Notes under the pieces: generated by a model
Told to the model about the DNA's origin: nothing
Databases searched by the model: none
What the model saw: the letters and a program-made list of their open reading frames with translations, nothing else
Shown here: positions 1 through 11,362 of the stretch, piece by piece
Numbering within the stretch: position 1 is the first letter of the stretch
How the letters are laid out: each line of letters opens with the position of its first letter
Translations under genes and position numbers: made by a program
Origin: Prorocentrum cordatum
Taxonomy: Eukaryota > Sar > Dinophyceae > Prorocentrales > Prorocentraceae
Direction: 5' to 3'
DNA length: 64,000 bases
NCBI GenBank assembly: GCA_963575745.1
Contig: CAUYUJ010015268.1
Coordinates: forward strand, 150,566-214,565

Positions 1-92
1 TGGAGTCGGAACACATCGTGTCGGAGGACCTCGCCGCATCGGCGAGGCAGCGGCGACGTCTGCGTGGAGAAGATCGCGCCCCAGGAGAGAGG

Positions 93-347
93 AGCGAGGA
101 GGAGGAGCGAGGAGGAGGAGGAGCGAGGAGGAGCAGGAGGAGGAGGAGGAGGAGCGAGGAGCGAGGAGGAGGAGCGAGGAGGAGGAGGAGCGAAGAGGAG
201 AAGGAGGAGGAGGAGGAGCGAGGAGGAGGAGGAGGAGGAGGAGCGAGGAGGAGGAGCGAGGAGGAGGAGGAGGAGGAGGAGGAGGAGGAGGAGGAGGAGG
301 AGGAGGAGGAGCGAGGAGGAGGAGGAGGAGCGAGGAGGAGGAGGAAG
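93..347. repeat. GAG/GGA trinucleotide microsatellite
   Basis: Almost pure purine-strand tract built from GAG and GGA units with scattered GCGAGG interruptions. All reading frames through it give poly-Glu, poly-Gly or poly-Arg and are artefacts. The first 90 bases before it resemble the right part of the C-family short element (GCATCGGCGA motifs). Confidence 0.95.
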
Positions 348-480
348 GAGGGCACCCAGCTGGGAAGCCTCGAGAACGCCCAGAACTCCGCGGAGCGGGC
401 CTAGAGCCTTCGGCCGTTCTCGCCGGTGCTCGGCGGTCCTGCCCTGGGGCTTCGGTCCAGCAGCTGCGTCCCGCCGAGAG

Positions 481-642
481 TAAAGGGGCCCCAGGACACA
501 CACATAAATACACACAAATAAAAATGATCCCCATATTTTCGCATATTTTCTGGATTTCTGTCTTCCCTCCCACTTCCCATATTTTCCCGTATTTTCTTGG
601 GAATCGACGATTAATTGTGTCTGTGTGTTTCTTTCCCTGCTG
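481..642 (+). mobile_element. Family A short element, copy 1
   Basis: AT-rich element of about 160 bp standing out from GC-rich flanks. Its order is TAAAGGGGCCCCAGG, CACACAAATAAA-like bases, two blocks of CCCATATTTTC repeats, ATTAATTGTGTCTGTGTG, then a pyrimidine tail ending CCTGCTG. Five more copies lie in the window, all in this orientation. No clear target duplication survives here. Confidence 0.85.
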
Positions 643-691
643 AGGAGCGCCCGCCTCGTGCCCAGGACGGCCGCCGGGAGACCGAAGCATT

Positions 692-845
692 ACCAGCCTG
701 GAACATATCCCTATGCCTATGCTGGGCATCTCCTCATCACGATGCCGATCTTGGGGACTGCCTTATTTTTTGAGGGCGCATCCCTAAGATTGTCATCGCC
801 GTGTGGCGTGTCAATCTTAGGGATAGGGATACGTTCGAGGCTGGT
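692..845. mobile_element. Short inverted-repeat element (single copy here)
   Basis: The ends form an inverted repeat of about 26 bases with three mismatches: ACCAGCCTGGAACATATCCC on the left and the complement of GGGATACGTTCGAGGCTGGT on the right. A second internal hairpin, CCTAAGATTG/CAATCTTAGG, lies at 785-823. No coding content and no other copy seen. It fits a miniature inverted-repeat element; no clear target duplication was found. Confidence 0.6.
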
Positions 846-1144
846 AAAATCAGGAATCGAAAGCCCAGATCTCTGAGGATCCGGTCTTCTTTTTTGGTTA
901 GCAGCCGAAGGCGAGCGCGCCAACGGCGAGCGAGGTCCGAGCGGGCCGCGCGTGGGCCTGATGACCTAGCAGGGGGCAGAGCAGGACCTACCGCCGAAGC
1001 CTCAGCACTGGAGCAGCAAGAGGAGCCGGGGAGGGGGGGGGCTGCGAGCTACCGGGGCTGGAGGAGCCGGTTCTCGCAATCCTGGCATTTTGCCTCGATG
1101 TCGGCCCCCGAAGACCGTTGTCGGGCCCCGGGGCCATCACAGTT

Positions 1145-1260
1145 GGCCCCTCCAAGCCGCCAAATGGCCACTCACGGCCGCCGAATGGCCACTCAAGGCA
1201 GCCAAATGGCCGCTGGTGGCCGCTAGTCGTACGCGCTGGTGGCCGAAGGCAGGCTGCTAG
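1145..1260 (+). repeat. Imperfect tandem repeat of about 21 bp
   Basis: Three to four degenerate units of a GCCGCCAAATGGCCACTCA motif in direct order. No coding interpretation. Confidence 0.7.
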
Positions 1261-1444
1261 TGGCCACTACGTGCCGCTCATTGGTAGTTATCGGAGGTCG
1301 CGATGTTCAGTGCGAAGTTCCCCTAAAATGCTACACAAGAAGAGTGAGGCCCCGCCCTCACCCGGCCAGCCAGCCCACCACCTGCTCGACCGCTGGCAGC
1401 TTGTGTTCGGAGTGCTCAAGGGGCATGGCCCGCTTCCAACAACG

Positions 1445-1491
1445 GATGATGATGATGATCATGATGCTGATGCTGATGCTGATGCTGATGC

Positions 1492-1532
<41 letters not shown>

Positions 1533-1630
1533 CTGACGATGATGCTGCCGATGATGACATTGGTCATGATACTGATGATGCTGCTGCTGATGATGAGGAT
1601 GACGATGCTGCTGATGATGATGATGCTCCC
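1445..1630. repeat. GAT/GCTGAT microsatellite
   Basis: Imperfect GAT tract with a GCTGAT hexamer block at about 1465-1495. Frames through it yield poly-Asp, poly-Met or poly-Ile and are not genes. Confidence 0.9.
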
Positions 1631-2242
1631 GCAGTGCAGACGGCAACGAGCGTCCAACGACGGCGGGCGGCGGGGGCACCATCATGATGCTGATGCTGCT
1701 GATGATGATGAGGATGATGAGGGTGGACGAAAGGGGGCAAGGGGGAGAAGTGGGGAGATGGACAAGTGGAGCCCACATAATATGGGATGCAACTGCCGAC
1801 GGTCAGAATCAGCCCACCCAGAGAGGTCATCATAAGCAATCATAAACTAATAACGCGCACTGCCACTGAGCCGATTTCGGAGAGAGACTCAAGTCGGCAC
1901 CGCTGCAGCCGCACGCGGCCACACGAACGCAGCTTCAGAACGCGAGCCCCGAACGAAGCTCTCGTGTCAAGGTGGAGAACCAACCCCAGCACGCAGAGCA
2001 CGAGGAGGCCACTCCAAAGCTGGGGCTATTCTCAAGCCTCGTGCCAGCTGCATTCCCTGGGCCTCTTCTGGGGCGCGTTCGGACCAGGCTTCCAAAGACC
2101 CGGCCGTGGCAAGGAGGGTCCCTCCCAGGAGACCCCCCAAAGGGCGAAAACGAGGGAAGAGCGTCGGCTCCGGTATGTTTTCTACTCGGAGACTCAATGA
2201 AGACAAATCCAGGACAAGTACAACACCGGATGATAATAAATC

Positions 2243-2375
2243 GTGACTCTCTGACATCTGGCGGCTCTGGAGGATGTGTCGGGCGCCGCGGCCTTCTCAG
2301 AGCGCTCCAGAACGGTCTGAGAGCGTTCCGGAACGCTCTGGAACGGACTTATCCTCGTAGCCCCGTCCGAGCAAG
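2243..2375 (+). repeat. Family M dispersed repeat, copy 2
   Basis: Shares its order with 16554-16695 and 47101-47232: a CTCTGA start, GGCGCCGCGGCCTTCTCAG, palindromic GAGCGTTCCGGAACGCTC, then a GAACGGACTTATCC-type tail. The palindrome at 2320-2339 is perfect over 20 bases. Confidence 0.75.
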
Positions 2376-3060
2376 CCCAAACATGCGAGCGCTGTGAAGA
2401 AATCACGACGACCACGTTTTGGCTGCCTTCGGCCGCCCAGGGGCGGACCGTCAACAGCAAAGTTGGAATGAGAGGCCGATCCCAGAGAACGGGTCGATGC
2501 CTCTCGACGTTGTGGACAAGTCAGGGCCCGAACTGAACAGCGTTTCTCGCTGTTGCCCCGCAGAATCAGCATGGAGTTGGCTCGGCGCGCGTGCCGTTCA
2601 CGTCACGAGCCGAGTGAAAAGACATCGTGAGCGGCGCCGTGGACCGTCGAAGCTGAGATATCACCAAGGTCCAGCGATGCTCTTGGAGCCCAACTCCAAG
2701 CGAGCAGGACTTGCAAAGGCAGGAGGGCCGAAGGATGAAGAACAGTCCTCCTCGTTTTCTCTTCGTTTTCGTTTCCCCCCGTCTAGCTTCGCTCCGCCCC
2801 TGCTGCAAAACGACATGAAAACGAAAGCGGCACACGAAATCGTCTAAAACACCGTCTCTCTCGAGCCCTGGGGCAACTCATGACGTCAAAGATCTGGTAG
2901 TGCGCCTGGCCCAAGCTTCCTCTCCCTCCCGCCCTGGCAATGCGCACCCAGGCGGGGCCTCAAGACTGGGGCGTTCGTCCTGGAGATCGGCCCCCTGGAG
3001 TCGTCGACTATGATGTTAGCCTCCCGCCGCCCGCGCGCGCTCGCGCGAGGGGTGGAGGGA

Positions 3061-3242
3061 GGCGCAGGAGGAGGAGGAGGAGGAGGAGGAGGAGGAGGAG
3101 GAGGAGGAGGAGGAGGAGGAGGAGCAGCCGCAGCAGGAGGGGGGTGGAGGAGGAGGGGGGTGGAGGAGGAGGAGGAGGCGCAGAAGGAGGAGGAGGAGGA
3201 AAAGGAGAAGGAGGAGGAGGAGGCGGAGGAGGAGGAGGAGGG
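3061..3242. repeat. AGG microsatellite
   Basis: Long GGA/AGG purine tract with minor interruptions. Frames through it on both strands are artefacts. Confidence 0.95.
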
Positions 3243-4179
3243 GATGATGGCAGCCAATTGATCAAAGGACGGGGTGGGCGTGATGCTGTCCGTGGTGGAG
3301 GTGCGCTCTCTCGGCCACCGCCTTGCGGCCTCATCGTGAGCGACGAGGCAGGCGGGCGATAGCTCGCGAAGACACCGACGCTACGAGCCTTGTGTCCGCG
3401 GCTTGCCTAAGGAAGAGGACAGGCAGTGCCCTGGGGCTCGAGTCTTACAGAGCTCAATGCCTCGCAGGCGTGAGCCATCTGTATGGCCGAGCTGCTCTCG
3501 GCGGAGGACAAGGAATCGAATCATCGTTGGACATCTTGACGCGGTGCAACGTTCACTACTTCGAGATGTTACGGGACTGAACGCGGGCGACCGCCCTGTT
3601 TCGACACCGCAACCTTTGTTTGGCACTGGGTCGCATGTTGAGCCAACTGTCGCGGCCAAGATGGCACTTTCCCGAGTGAGGCCGTACGCAGCGAACTCCA
3701 AAAGAAGCCCGGGCCCGAGACGGAGGAAACAACAAGGAGGAGGATGAGGCGGATGAGGGAGATGGGGAGGCGGTGTAGGAGGCGGAGGCGAAGAATGAGG
3801 CGGAGGAGTGCGTGCAGGTGGAAGTGGGGGATTTGCGCAATGATGATGGTGATGCGGGTGGTGGTGATGAGGATGATGCCGAGGAAGAGGGATTGGAGGA
3901 TGTGGTGGTGGAGGAGGAGGATGGCGAGCAGGCGCAAGCGTAGGAGGATGGAGGCGGCGAGCTACGCGCACGCCACGGCGCGCACATCTACAAAACTCAT
4001 CTGGGGAACCCGCGCTGACGAGAGCAGCGGCATACCCGCCTACGCGCGCAAGCTGGAGGGGCGAGGGAAGAACGGAGGAGGGGGAGGCGGAAGTAGGAGG
4101 TAGGAAGAAGAAGATGAGGAGGAGGAGGAGCAGGAGGAGGGGCAAGAGGAGGAGGAAATAAGGAGGGATGCGGTCGGAG

Positions 4180-5307
4180 GAAGACAAGGAGGAACGGAAC
4201 GGAACGGAAGGGAACGCCGTGACGATGTCACATGTTGCACGAACGCGCACCCTGACCATGTTGAACAACGAGACGACAAGGATAAGCACGCGTACGGCCA
4301 GGAAGAACACCTCCACGAAATACACTGGTTGCCGAACGCCACCTCCCAGAATAGAGCGAATGTGTCATATCATGGCCCAGCCAGAAATTAACGCTGACAG
4401 CACGCAGCGACCATAACTGTGGACAAAGCCATCGCCTAAGTGGCCGCGCTCCATGTCCCTCGGTCCATTTTCGCACGCGGGGTCAATCTCGTAGGCGTAA
4501 AGGGAGATTTCGATGAGCACATATCAGCAACAACCCAGTTTGAAGCCCACCCTATGCCGACAACGGACGCTAAGTGATGCCCCCCAGCTTGTTTTGCAAA
4601 TGCCTGCGCTGAAGATGCGAGCCCATTTGTTCATCAAGACACTCTGCGCGATGAGCGGAAAAAACAGAGAGCCAGTGACAAAAAACACGCAGAACCACTC
4701 TCGGCAGGCCCAATGCAGCACTGAAGCTGAGAACGCGCCCACGGGCCGCAACACCAATATGATGTGAGGCCCAACTAGCACGCTAGCCCGCTGCAGCATG
4801 ATAGGTGGGAGTGCGCCGAGGGGGCCGCGTGTTGCGCCATCCCATTGCTTGCTGGCTGCCACGATGCGCCGTTCTCGCACGTGCTGGTCCAAACTTTGTT
4901 GCGGTTGGCGGGCAGCCCGCGCGGCCCTGCACAATCCCGCCCAGCAGCGGCGCTCCGCTGCTTCTGCCCGTCCTTCTCGCACTTGCAAATCTGAACGTTG
5001 TAGCTGATGACATTCGGGCCAAGCACCGATCCCCTCCTCGCTCTCGGCAACGTCTGGGCTGTCCGAATCTGCTCGCCCTCTCCGCACGCGCTGAAACCAG
5101 CACAATAGGATATGGGGTCAGGACTGCAAGCCCGCAGCCGAACAACCTGCTGCCACTGCCGCAAAATGAATACAAAGGGTCCCTTTCACGATTCGCACGT
5201 CTCTCTTCGATTTAGCCGGCCCGTCAGCCTAGGCTCGCAGGCCTGGGCGGCGCGGGTGCCACTCGAACGCCATGGTGAGGCATCGAAAAACGGCTGAGAG
5301 CTCCACG
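4180..5307 (-). pseudogene. Processed (retro)pseudogene with PPR-like and membrane-like segments
   Basis: This intronless, decayed coding stretch lies directly downstream, on the minus strand, of two spliced-leader relics. About 5.1-4.95 kb contains two segments resembling pentatricopeptide repeats of the kind common in dinoflagellates: PDPISYCAGFSACGEGEQ and GPNVISYNVQICKCEK. They are separated by frameshifted sequence. From about 4800 to 4200 a single frame, interrupted by two in-frame TGA stops, encodes hydrophobic stretches such as FCVFFVTGSLFFPLIAQSVL and VYFVEVFFLAVRVLILVVSL, suggesting a multi-pass membrane protein. I do not recognise that second part. Whether both parts came from one transcript is unclear. 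The leader relics, lack of introns and broken frame together indicate an mRNA-derived insertion. PPR proteins bind organellar RNA, but this copy cannot encode one. Confidence 0.65.
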
Positions 5308-5322
5308 CTTGAACCAACATGG
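5308..5322 (-). other. Relic spliced leader, older truncated copy
   Basis: On the minus strand this reads CCATGTTGGTTCAAG, 13 of 15 matches to the 3' part of the dinoflagellate spliced leader (CCATTTTGGCTCAAG). It begins exactly where the leader's internal TAG would act as a splice acceptor, as expected when a genomic leader copy is trans-spliced again. Confidence 0.8.
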
Positions 5323-5343
5323 CTTGAGCCAAATGGCTACGGA
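5323..5343 (-). other. Relic dinoflagellate spliced leader
   Basis: The minus strand reads TCCGTAGCCATTTGGCTCAAG minus its last base within the 20-base limit (21 bases in all). This is the 22-nt dinoflagellate leader with one T missing from the T4 run. It is followed without a gap by the older truncated copy and then the PPR-like pseudogene. A genomic leader at the 5' end of an intronless gene marks reverse-transcribed mRNA. Confidence 0.85.
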
Positions 5344-5500
5344 AAAAGGACGAGGAAGATGAGGAGGAGGAGGAAGAGGGAGGCGGAATGAGGAGGAGAT
5401 CGATATCGCGGGCCTCGGAGGTCGAGGGTCGGGCGCCCGCCCAGTCCCCTCATCAGATGAGGGGCGCGACCTCGCCGAGGGGCCTCACGACGTCGAAAGC

Positions 5501-5582
5501 CTCGCCCTCGAGCTCCCCGTCGCCATGGCGACGAACCTCTTGAACTCCATCCCCCTGGAGTTCACCTCGAACGAATGCCCAC
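5501..5582 (-). CDS. Candidate internal coding exon, unknown protein
   Basis: The minus frame GHSFEVNSRGMEFKRFVAM... runs 27 codons of which nearly all end in G or C; the other two frames do not show this bias. An acceptor-like CGCCCAG precedes it, and a GC-type donor AG|GCTTTC follows just before an in-frame TGA. The protein is not recognised and no partner exon was identified. Codon bias and splice-like edges are the only evidence. Confidence 0.4.
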
Positions 5583-5741
5583 CTGGGCGCCTGGGGCCTC
5601 TCGCCTCCTGCGCAGCCGCTGGTGGGGGCGGGGTGGCTCTTCCTGTTTATTGCGCCAGGAAGCACCACTTGTGCCCCCCGTCCTCATGGGTCCGCTGCAG
5701 GAGGCCCCTCCTGAGCACGTGGGTGCCGCGCCGACGCCACT

Positions 5742-5985
5742 GTGCTCCTGGCCCTGCCGCTCGGTCCGCGAGCATCCTGGCTCCGTCCGAACTCGGGGCC
5801 CGCTCTGGCGTGCCTCCCCGAACCCCTCCTGAGTGTTCGGCAGCGCGCCAGCTCCATCTTCGTCACAGCGCCCCTCGCCCTGCCACTCGGGCCGCGAGCT
5901 GCCTGGCTCCGCCCGAAGTCGGGGCCCGTTCAGGCGTGCCTCCCCGAGCCCCTCCTGAGTGCTCGGCAGGGCGCCTGCTCCATCA
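5742..5985 (+). repeat. Tandem duplication, about 130-bp unit
   Basis: Two direct copies share CCCTGCC-CTCGG-CCGCGAGC, CTCGGGGCCCG, GGCGTGCCTCCCCGA and CCCCTCCTGAGTG in the same order with scattered differences. No gene seen in it. Confidence 0.75.
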
Positions 5986-6119
5986 TCTCCGCGTCCTCGA
6001 TTCCCTCTTGGAGTTCCCAAGTACCCAACATCCTCCACGTCGCTGGTTCTGACTCTCCGCGAACCTCTCCTCACGTTGGAGGAAGGCCTGAGGCCGCATG
6101 GCCTTCGCATCAACGCGGT

Positions 6120-7200
6120 AGGAGGAGGAGGAGGAGAAGGAGGAGGAGGAGGACAAGTGGAAGCCCAGGACTCATCCACGATGTTGAAATACACCCTCCC
6201 TTCAAAATCCCCCTTCAGAGGAACCCAGAAGGGGTCATGTCCACTAAAAGAATTGCCCCGTTGGGGGACAACCGTGTGAACATCTTGCAGATTGCCAAAA
6301 CACCATACTCAGGACGTCATCGCCACGAGTCAACCTGACTGTTCGGTCTTGGCGAACCTGAATCGTGCCAGAACACTATTGTGGGGACTTCAGCACCACG
6401 AGTCAAAGTAACTGTTGCACCCTGACAACCCTGAACCGTTCCAAAACACCATGTATGATACCTTAACCATGGTAACCAATGGCTCCCTTGCAAATGTTTG
6501 AAACGAATGTGCGCGCCACTATGGCGAACATCAAATTTAGGAAAAAGATCCGCTCCCAATCCGTGCAACTTTTGCAACGTTGTTAAACGAATGTGCGCAG
6601 CGCTAAAACGAGAACCAACCGTGAAACTCTTGCCCTTTTCTTACAACGAATGTGCGCGGCGCTAAAGTGAGAACCACACTTGAAAACAAACCGCCCTCAA
6701 TCCTGAAAGCTCTTGCAATCTTTTTTGCAACGGATGTGCGCGACGCTCTGGCGATAACCACATTTTGAAAACAAGCCGCCCTGACACCGTGAAACTCTTG
6801 CAAATGTTTAAAACGAATGTGCGTGGCGCTAAAGCGAGAACAACACTTTGAAAACGACCCGCCCTCAACCAGTGAAACTCTCGCGCAATTTAAAAACGAA
6901 TGTGCGCGGCGCTGAGGAGAGAACCACATTTCGAAAACCACCCGCCCTCAATCCGTGAAGCTTTTGCAAACTTCTAAAACGAATCCGCGGCGCTAGGGCG
7001 AGAGCCACATTTTCAAAACCACCAGCCCTCAATATGTGAAGCTCTTGCACATTTCTAAAACAAATGCGCGCGGGGCTAGGGCGAGAGCCACATTTTGAAC
7101 ACCACCCGCCCTCCATCTGTGAAACTGTTGAATTTTTCAGAATCAGGGTCGTACGTGGTGAAGATGTCTCAAGCGAAACGCCCGGCCCGCCCTAACGACC
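6120..7200 (-). repeat. Composite repeat P, copy 1, with 80-bp satellite array
   Basis: On the minus strand the order is a GGGCGTTTCGCTTGAGAC end, an array of about eight units of roughly 80 bp (6478-7135), then a unique-looking middle, a GATGTTGAAATACACCCTCC-like end (complement of TATTGCAACATCGTTGATGC) and a GGA microsatellite. Units share the motif CTCGCCTTAGCGCCGCGCAC followed by ATTCGTTTTA and TTGCAAGAGTTTCACGGAT. Copies at 37.1-38.0 kb, 21.1-21.4 kb and 38.6-38.9 kb have the same order with different unit numbers. Confidence 0.8.
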
Positions 7201-7984
7201 GGCCTCGGTGTGCGACTGGGAACAGCGAATAGCGATCTGCATCTAGGCGACGCGTGGGCGCAGCAAGGGGGCGCCGCTGTAAAAATAGGAAAAGGAATGG
7301 AGGAGAAGCAGGCGGAGGATGATGAGGATGAGGAGGAGGAAAAGGAGGAGGAGTTACACCATGATGGGGAAGTGGATGATGGGAGAAGTGGTGAGGGAAG
7401 AAGGAGCGAGCACTGGACCGAGTGGAAGGAAGGGAGTATGAGGGTTGTTCATGGGATGGCGGGGCGGGGGAGCCGATGGGGGCCGCTGAGATGAGGCACT
7501 CGCAGAGCCCTCCCTGGGCGTCGCATCTCGTCAGGCCGATCGACAGGGGCGCTCGAGTGGCTTGGGCAAACAGCTAGGCCAGGCTGGGAGCACCGCAGGG
7601 GCATGCAGTCCGAAATCCGCGCAGACCTCGGAAGGTGATGGGTTTTTAACGGTTTTCCCAAACAGATTTTGCACCACGGGGTCTTGCATGTCTACTGAAC
7701 AACTGGTTGGGCATCTGGGTCTTCGGGCGGTGATCGACCGTGATCGCCTCGAGGCCGCCTCGTGCGCTGGCCGGCGTTTCTGGGTTTTCGGCTGGTGGCC
7801 GCCCGTAGATGGCTAGTGCGCGAGCTGGCGTTTCTGGGGTACTCCGCCACCGTGCCCCCTGGCGCGTTGAGGCGTGGACGAGTGCCAAGGTCTGTCTTGC
7901 ATGGTTCCTTGACTTCTGATAAGGGTCCCCCCCCTCCCTCTACTCGCGGACTGTTGCGTGCATCACCCCTACTCACCAGGGCCA

Positions 7985-8330
7985 CTTCCCTCGTGCCTGC
8001 TCGAGGATTGTGCACTTCCAGCATGGCAGCTACTGCCAAATCCCCTATTCCACGCGTGCCCGCTCGAGCTGGTGTCTAAACCCCCATTCCACGCATGCCC
8101 GCTCGAGGACGTGCACCTCACGCATGGCAGCTAATGCCTGAATCAATCTGAAACCCCATTCATCGCGTGCCCGCTCGAGGATGGTGTACTTCCCGCATGG
8201 CAGCTAAAGTCTGAACCATCATTTCATGTGCGCCCTCTCGAGGATGGTGTACTTCCGGAATGGCTGCGAACTCCTAGCCCCACGCGCACCCAATCGAGGA
8301 TCGTGCACTTCCCGCATTCCCAGGCGCTGC
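7985..8330 (+). repeat. Satellite-like array, about 75-bp unit
   Basis: Four to five degenerate units containing CCATTCCACGCGTGCCCGCT, CGAGGATNGTGCACTTC and CGCATGGCAGCTA-like motifs. No coding potential seen. Confidence 0.75.
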
Positions 8331-8399
8331 TCCCAAGCGTCCAAGGCCTCCCAAGCAACGATCCATCTATCGTTTTGAACGATGAATACGCGTCCCGGG

Positions 8400-9060
8400 C
8401 TTCCAAGACGGCCTGTGCAGGCAACCACGGACACCAAGATGGGCCAAGATGCCTCGCAGACGGCCCAGGATGGGCCGAAGGCGGCCCAAGGACCTCCAAC
8501 AGGGTCCGAAGGAACCAAAATCATTGATTTCCCATCGGTTCTTGAATGATTTTCGCATTCTCGCCTTTTCGGGCTGCCGTCAGCTCAAGACGGCCCAAGA
8601 GGACTCCACGATTGCCCATGGGGCATCCAAGACGGCCCCAACACGTCCCCAAGACGGCCCAAGAAGACCCGTCGTGGCCCAAGATGCCCTTTCAAGGCCC
8701 GTCGACGGCCCCACGACGGCCCCCAGACAGCCATCATACTTTGGACACCCGAAATGGGTACCGAAATAATGGGTACCATGCCCAACAACAAATGTTGTCC
8801 CAAACCAACAGCGGCCGCTGTTGGGCAGGCGGCCTTCTGTCTCGAATGGACACAGGCCGCGGCGGCGTGGACAGCGAATCCTGTTCAGAATGAACAAGAA
8901 CTGCTGTTGGGCATCGTACCCATTCTTTCCGTGCCCATCTCGGGCGTCCAGACATACGCCCAAAACGGCCCCAAGACCGCGCAAGATAGCCCCAGGCCGG
9001 CGTAAGAGGGCCCCAAGAAGGCCCCAAGGAACCCCCCAAGGCTGCCTCATAGAAAACAAC
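8400..9060 (+). repeat. Degenerate CCAAGANGGCC repeat field
   Basis: Short CCAAGACGGCC-like motifs recur irregularly throughout. Similar fields lie at 32975-33065 and 52360-52860. The field is interrupted by a B-family element at 8740-8952. No supported gene. Confidence 0.6.
8740..8952 (+). mobile_element. Family B inverted-repeat element, copy 1
   Basis: 213-bp element with terminal inverted repeats of about 48 bp. The left end starts TTTGGACACCCGAAATGGGT and the complement of the right end starts TCTGGACGCCCGAGATGGGC; both continue to a shared ATGCCCAACA motif. It is flanked by a perfect five-base direct repeat, CATAC (8735-8739 and 8953-8957). It has no coding capacity, so it must depend on enzymes supplied in trans. 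Confidence 0.9.
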
Positions 9061-9087
9061 CAAGGCAACCCCACGACGGCGAAAACG

Positions 9088-9460
9088 AGTTTCATCATCA
9101 CCATCACCATCATCGCCATCGTGATCATCATTTTGCTCATCCTCACCCTCAACATCACCAACATCATCATCCTCATCATCATCAACATCATCATCAATAG
9201 CATATTCCTCATCCTCACCCTCATCTTCATCTTAATCTATGTCATCGTCATCGTCATCGCCATCACCGTCGCCGTCATCATCAGCATCATTCCCACAACA
9301 ATCACAATCACCATCACCATCACCATCATTATCACCATCACCATCATCATCACCATCCATCACCATCATCATCAACATCATCAGTTCCATCATCGTCGTC
9401 ACCACCATCACCATCATCACTATCAGCACCATCATCATGATCATCACCATCACGATCGCT

Positions 9461-9491
<31 letters not shown>

Positions 9492-9855
9492 CCATGACCA
9501 TGACCATCACCATCATCATCATCATCGTCATCTTCATCATCACCATCATCATCATCATCGTCCAGCTCCACCACCATCGTCATCACCTGCATCATCATCA
9601 TCACCACCACTATCACCATCACCACCATCACCTTCATCATCATCACAATCTGTCGTCGTCATGGTCATCGTAATCGCCACCGTCGTCGTCGTCATCATCA
9701 TCGTTGTGATCATCATCATCATCATCACAACCATCATCATCATCCTCATCATCATCGTCAACATCATCACCACATCTCACATTATCATCATCATCATATC
9801 ATCATCGTCAACATCATCATCGTCATCGTCATCACTATCATCTTCGTCGAGGCGA
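9088..9855. repeat. Very long ATC/CATCAC microsatellite
   Basis: About 770 bp of imperfect ATC repeat with CACCATC and GTCATC variants. Long frames through it (poly-His, poly-Ile, poly-Ser) are artefacts. Confidence 0.95.
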
Positions 9856-10170
9856 CCCCGACATCTCACTACATAAGGACCCTCGCTCAACAACCTCGCA
9901 TGCACGGCAGGAAAGCAGCGCTATTCGTAGATTTCGGCAAACCTTCCAAGCAACGAGCGAACTTTTGACACAGGTTGTCGCGGTGGCCCTACTTACAACA
10001 CTTCAAACGCTCCAGCTTGCAACTTTGGGTTGTCACAATGCCCCTACCATTAGGGAAGCTGCTCAAAATCCCCAAAAAGTTGGATCGGAAACAGAACATT
10101 GAGCCATTGCATTCTTGGAAAAATGTGTTTGTTCCAATGTTTCATGATAGTCCGACTGCCGCTTCAATCG
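9847..10170 (+). repeat. 325-bp direct repeat, copy 1
   Basis: Matches 11363-11687 almost throughout, from TCGAGGCGACCCCGACATCT to the shared end CAATCG, with a few per cent differences. The intervening 1.2 kb has no recognisable gene. The ends lack TG...CA, and no tRNA-like primer site was noticed, so an LTR reading is not supported. Confidence 0.85.
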
Positions 10171-10639
10171 TACGAAACAACCACGCGCGCTGCACGATAA
10201 GTCTGCCAAGTCTCTTGCATTTCTGCGTGCGCGCACTTCCTCACCATCACCCTCACCATCGCCATCGCCTCACCACCGCCGTCGTCATCGCCAATCGTTG
10301 CCGCTATCGCCATCATAAACACAACCACCTTCATCACCGACGCATGGACATCATCACCCTCATCGTCGCCACCAACATCCGCGCCGTCTTTGGCCCTGCC
10401 ACCGTCATCGTCATCGTCGCCCCCACCATCGCTACTATCATCGTCATCATCGCACCCACCGACCCGTTCTGAAACGCCCACGCGCCAACGCTGCCGTTGA
10501 TACGCGCTGGGAACATCCTACCGGTAAGCGCCATCGCGGCCGCATCCTTGAGCCCAACCACATCCTGCGCGCGAGCGTGCGCGCGCAAGCGCGGTCGTAC
10601 AGATGCGCTCGCACGTGCCAAGAAATTACCACAATCGTG

Positions 10640-10765
10640 GTCGTATGGTTTTTGCCAAATAAGTTGCGGGTGGGAGGGCGGGGTGTTTGCGCAAGCGTTG
10701 GCATTGACGACTTCAAGTTCTGCAATGTGGGTTGCACCGGATGAATTGCGTTACGTAATTTGCAC
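10640..10765 (+). repeat. Dispersed repeat U, copy 1
   Basis: Similar to the complement of 48240-48365: AGTTGCGGGTGGG, GGGGTGTTTGCGC and TGACGACTTCAAGTTC occur in the same order. Both lie in non-coding sequence. Confidence 0.65.
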
Positions 10766-11362
10766 CGCAGGGTTGGCCTCACATGAACTTTGCAACACAT
10801 CTAACATATTATGGAGTATACCGAATGTATGGCAACACGTATATGGCGCCGCATGCACCACGTATATGGTACCGAACTCAGAATACACATCATATATCGC
10901 ACATCGATAGCACAATAACCAACTCTGCGGGGCTCACGCTGGCGAACGTGTGCTCGTCCAAGGAAATAAAGGGCGGAACCCACCAATGCGAGTATAAACA
11001 GCTGTGTGCCGTGATGACATGCACGCGTACTGGATGTCGACGTTTAGGCTGTCTGTACCGTGGGCAATTTCTTGCGTGTTGCAGCGCCCTACTACTAGGA
11101 CTTGGATATGCCACACTTTCCAGATACGCACCTGTGGGAAGAGTAATGCGTGCGTAGGTAATGGAAGCATTTTTCCTACGCCCCCCCAACCTCCCAACGA
11201 ATTCCCGCTGACAAGAGGCCCGTGAGTGTGCGAACTGAGGGGTGCCGCAGAACGGCTGACACGAACATGGACAATACCATGGGTCTTTTTCTTACAGCCC
11301 CTCAGCTGCTAAGAACGATGCTTCAATTCATTCGCGGCATCGCTTGCCTGGCTTGAGCAGGC

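Noticed and set aside
8821-9876. 351-codon plus-strand frame
   Set aside because: Mostly ATC microsatellite (poly-His/Ile) after reading through element B1.
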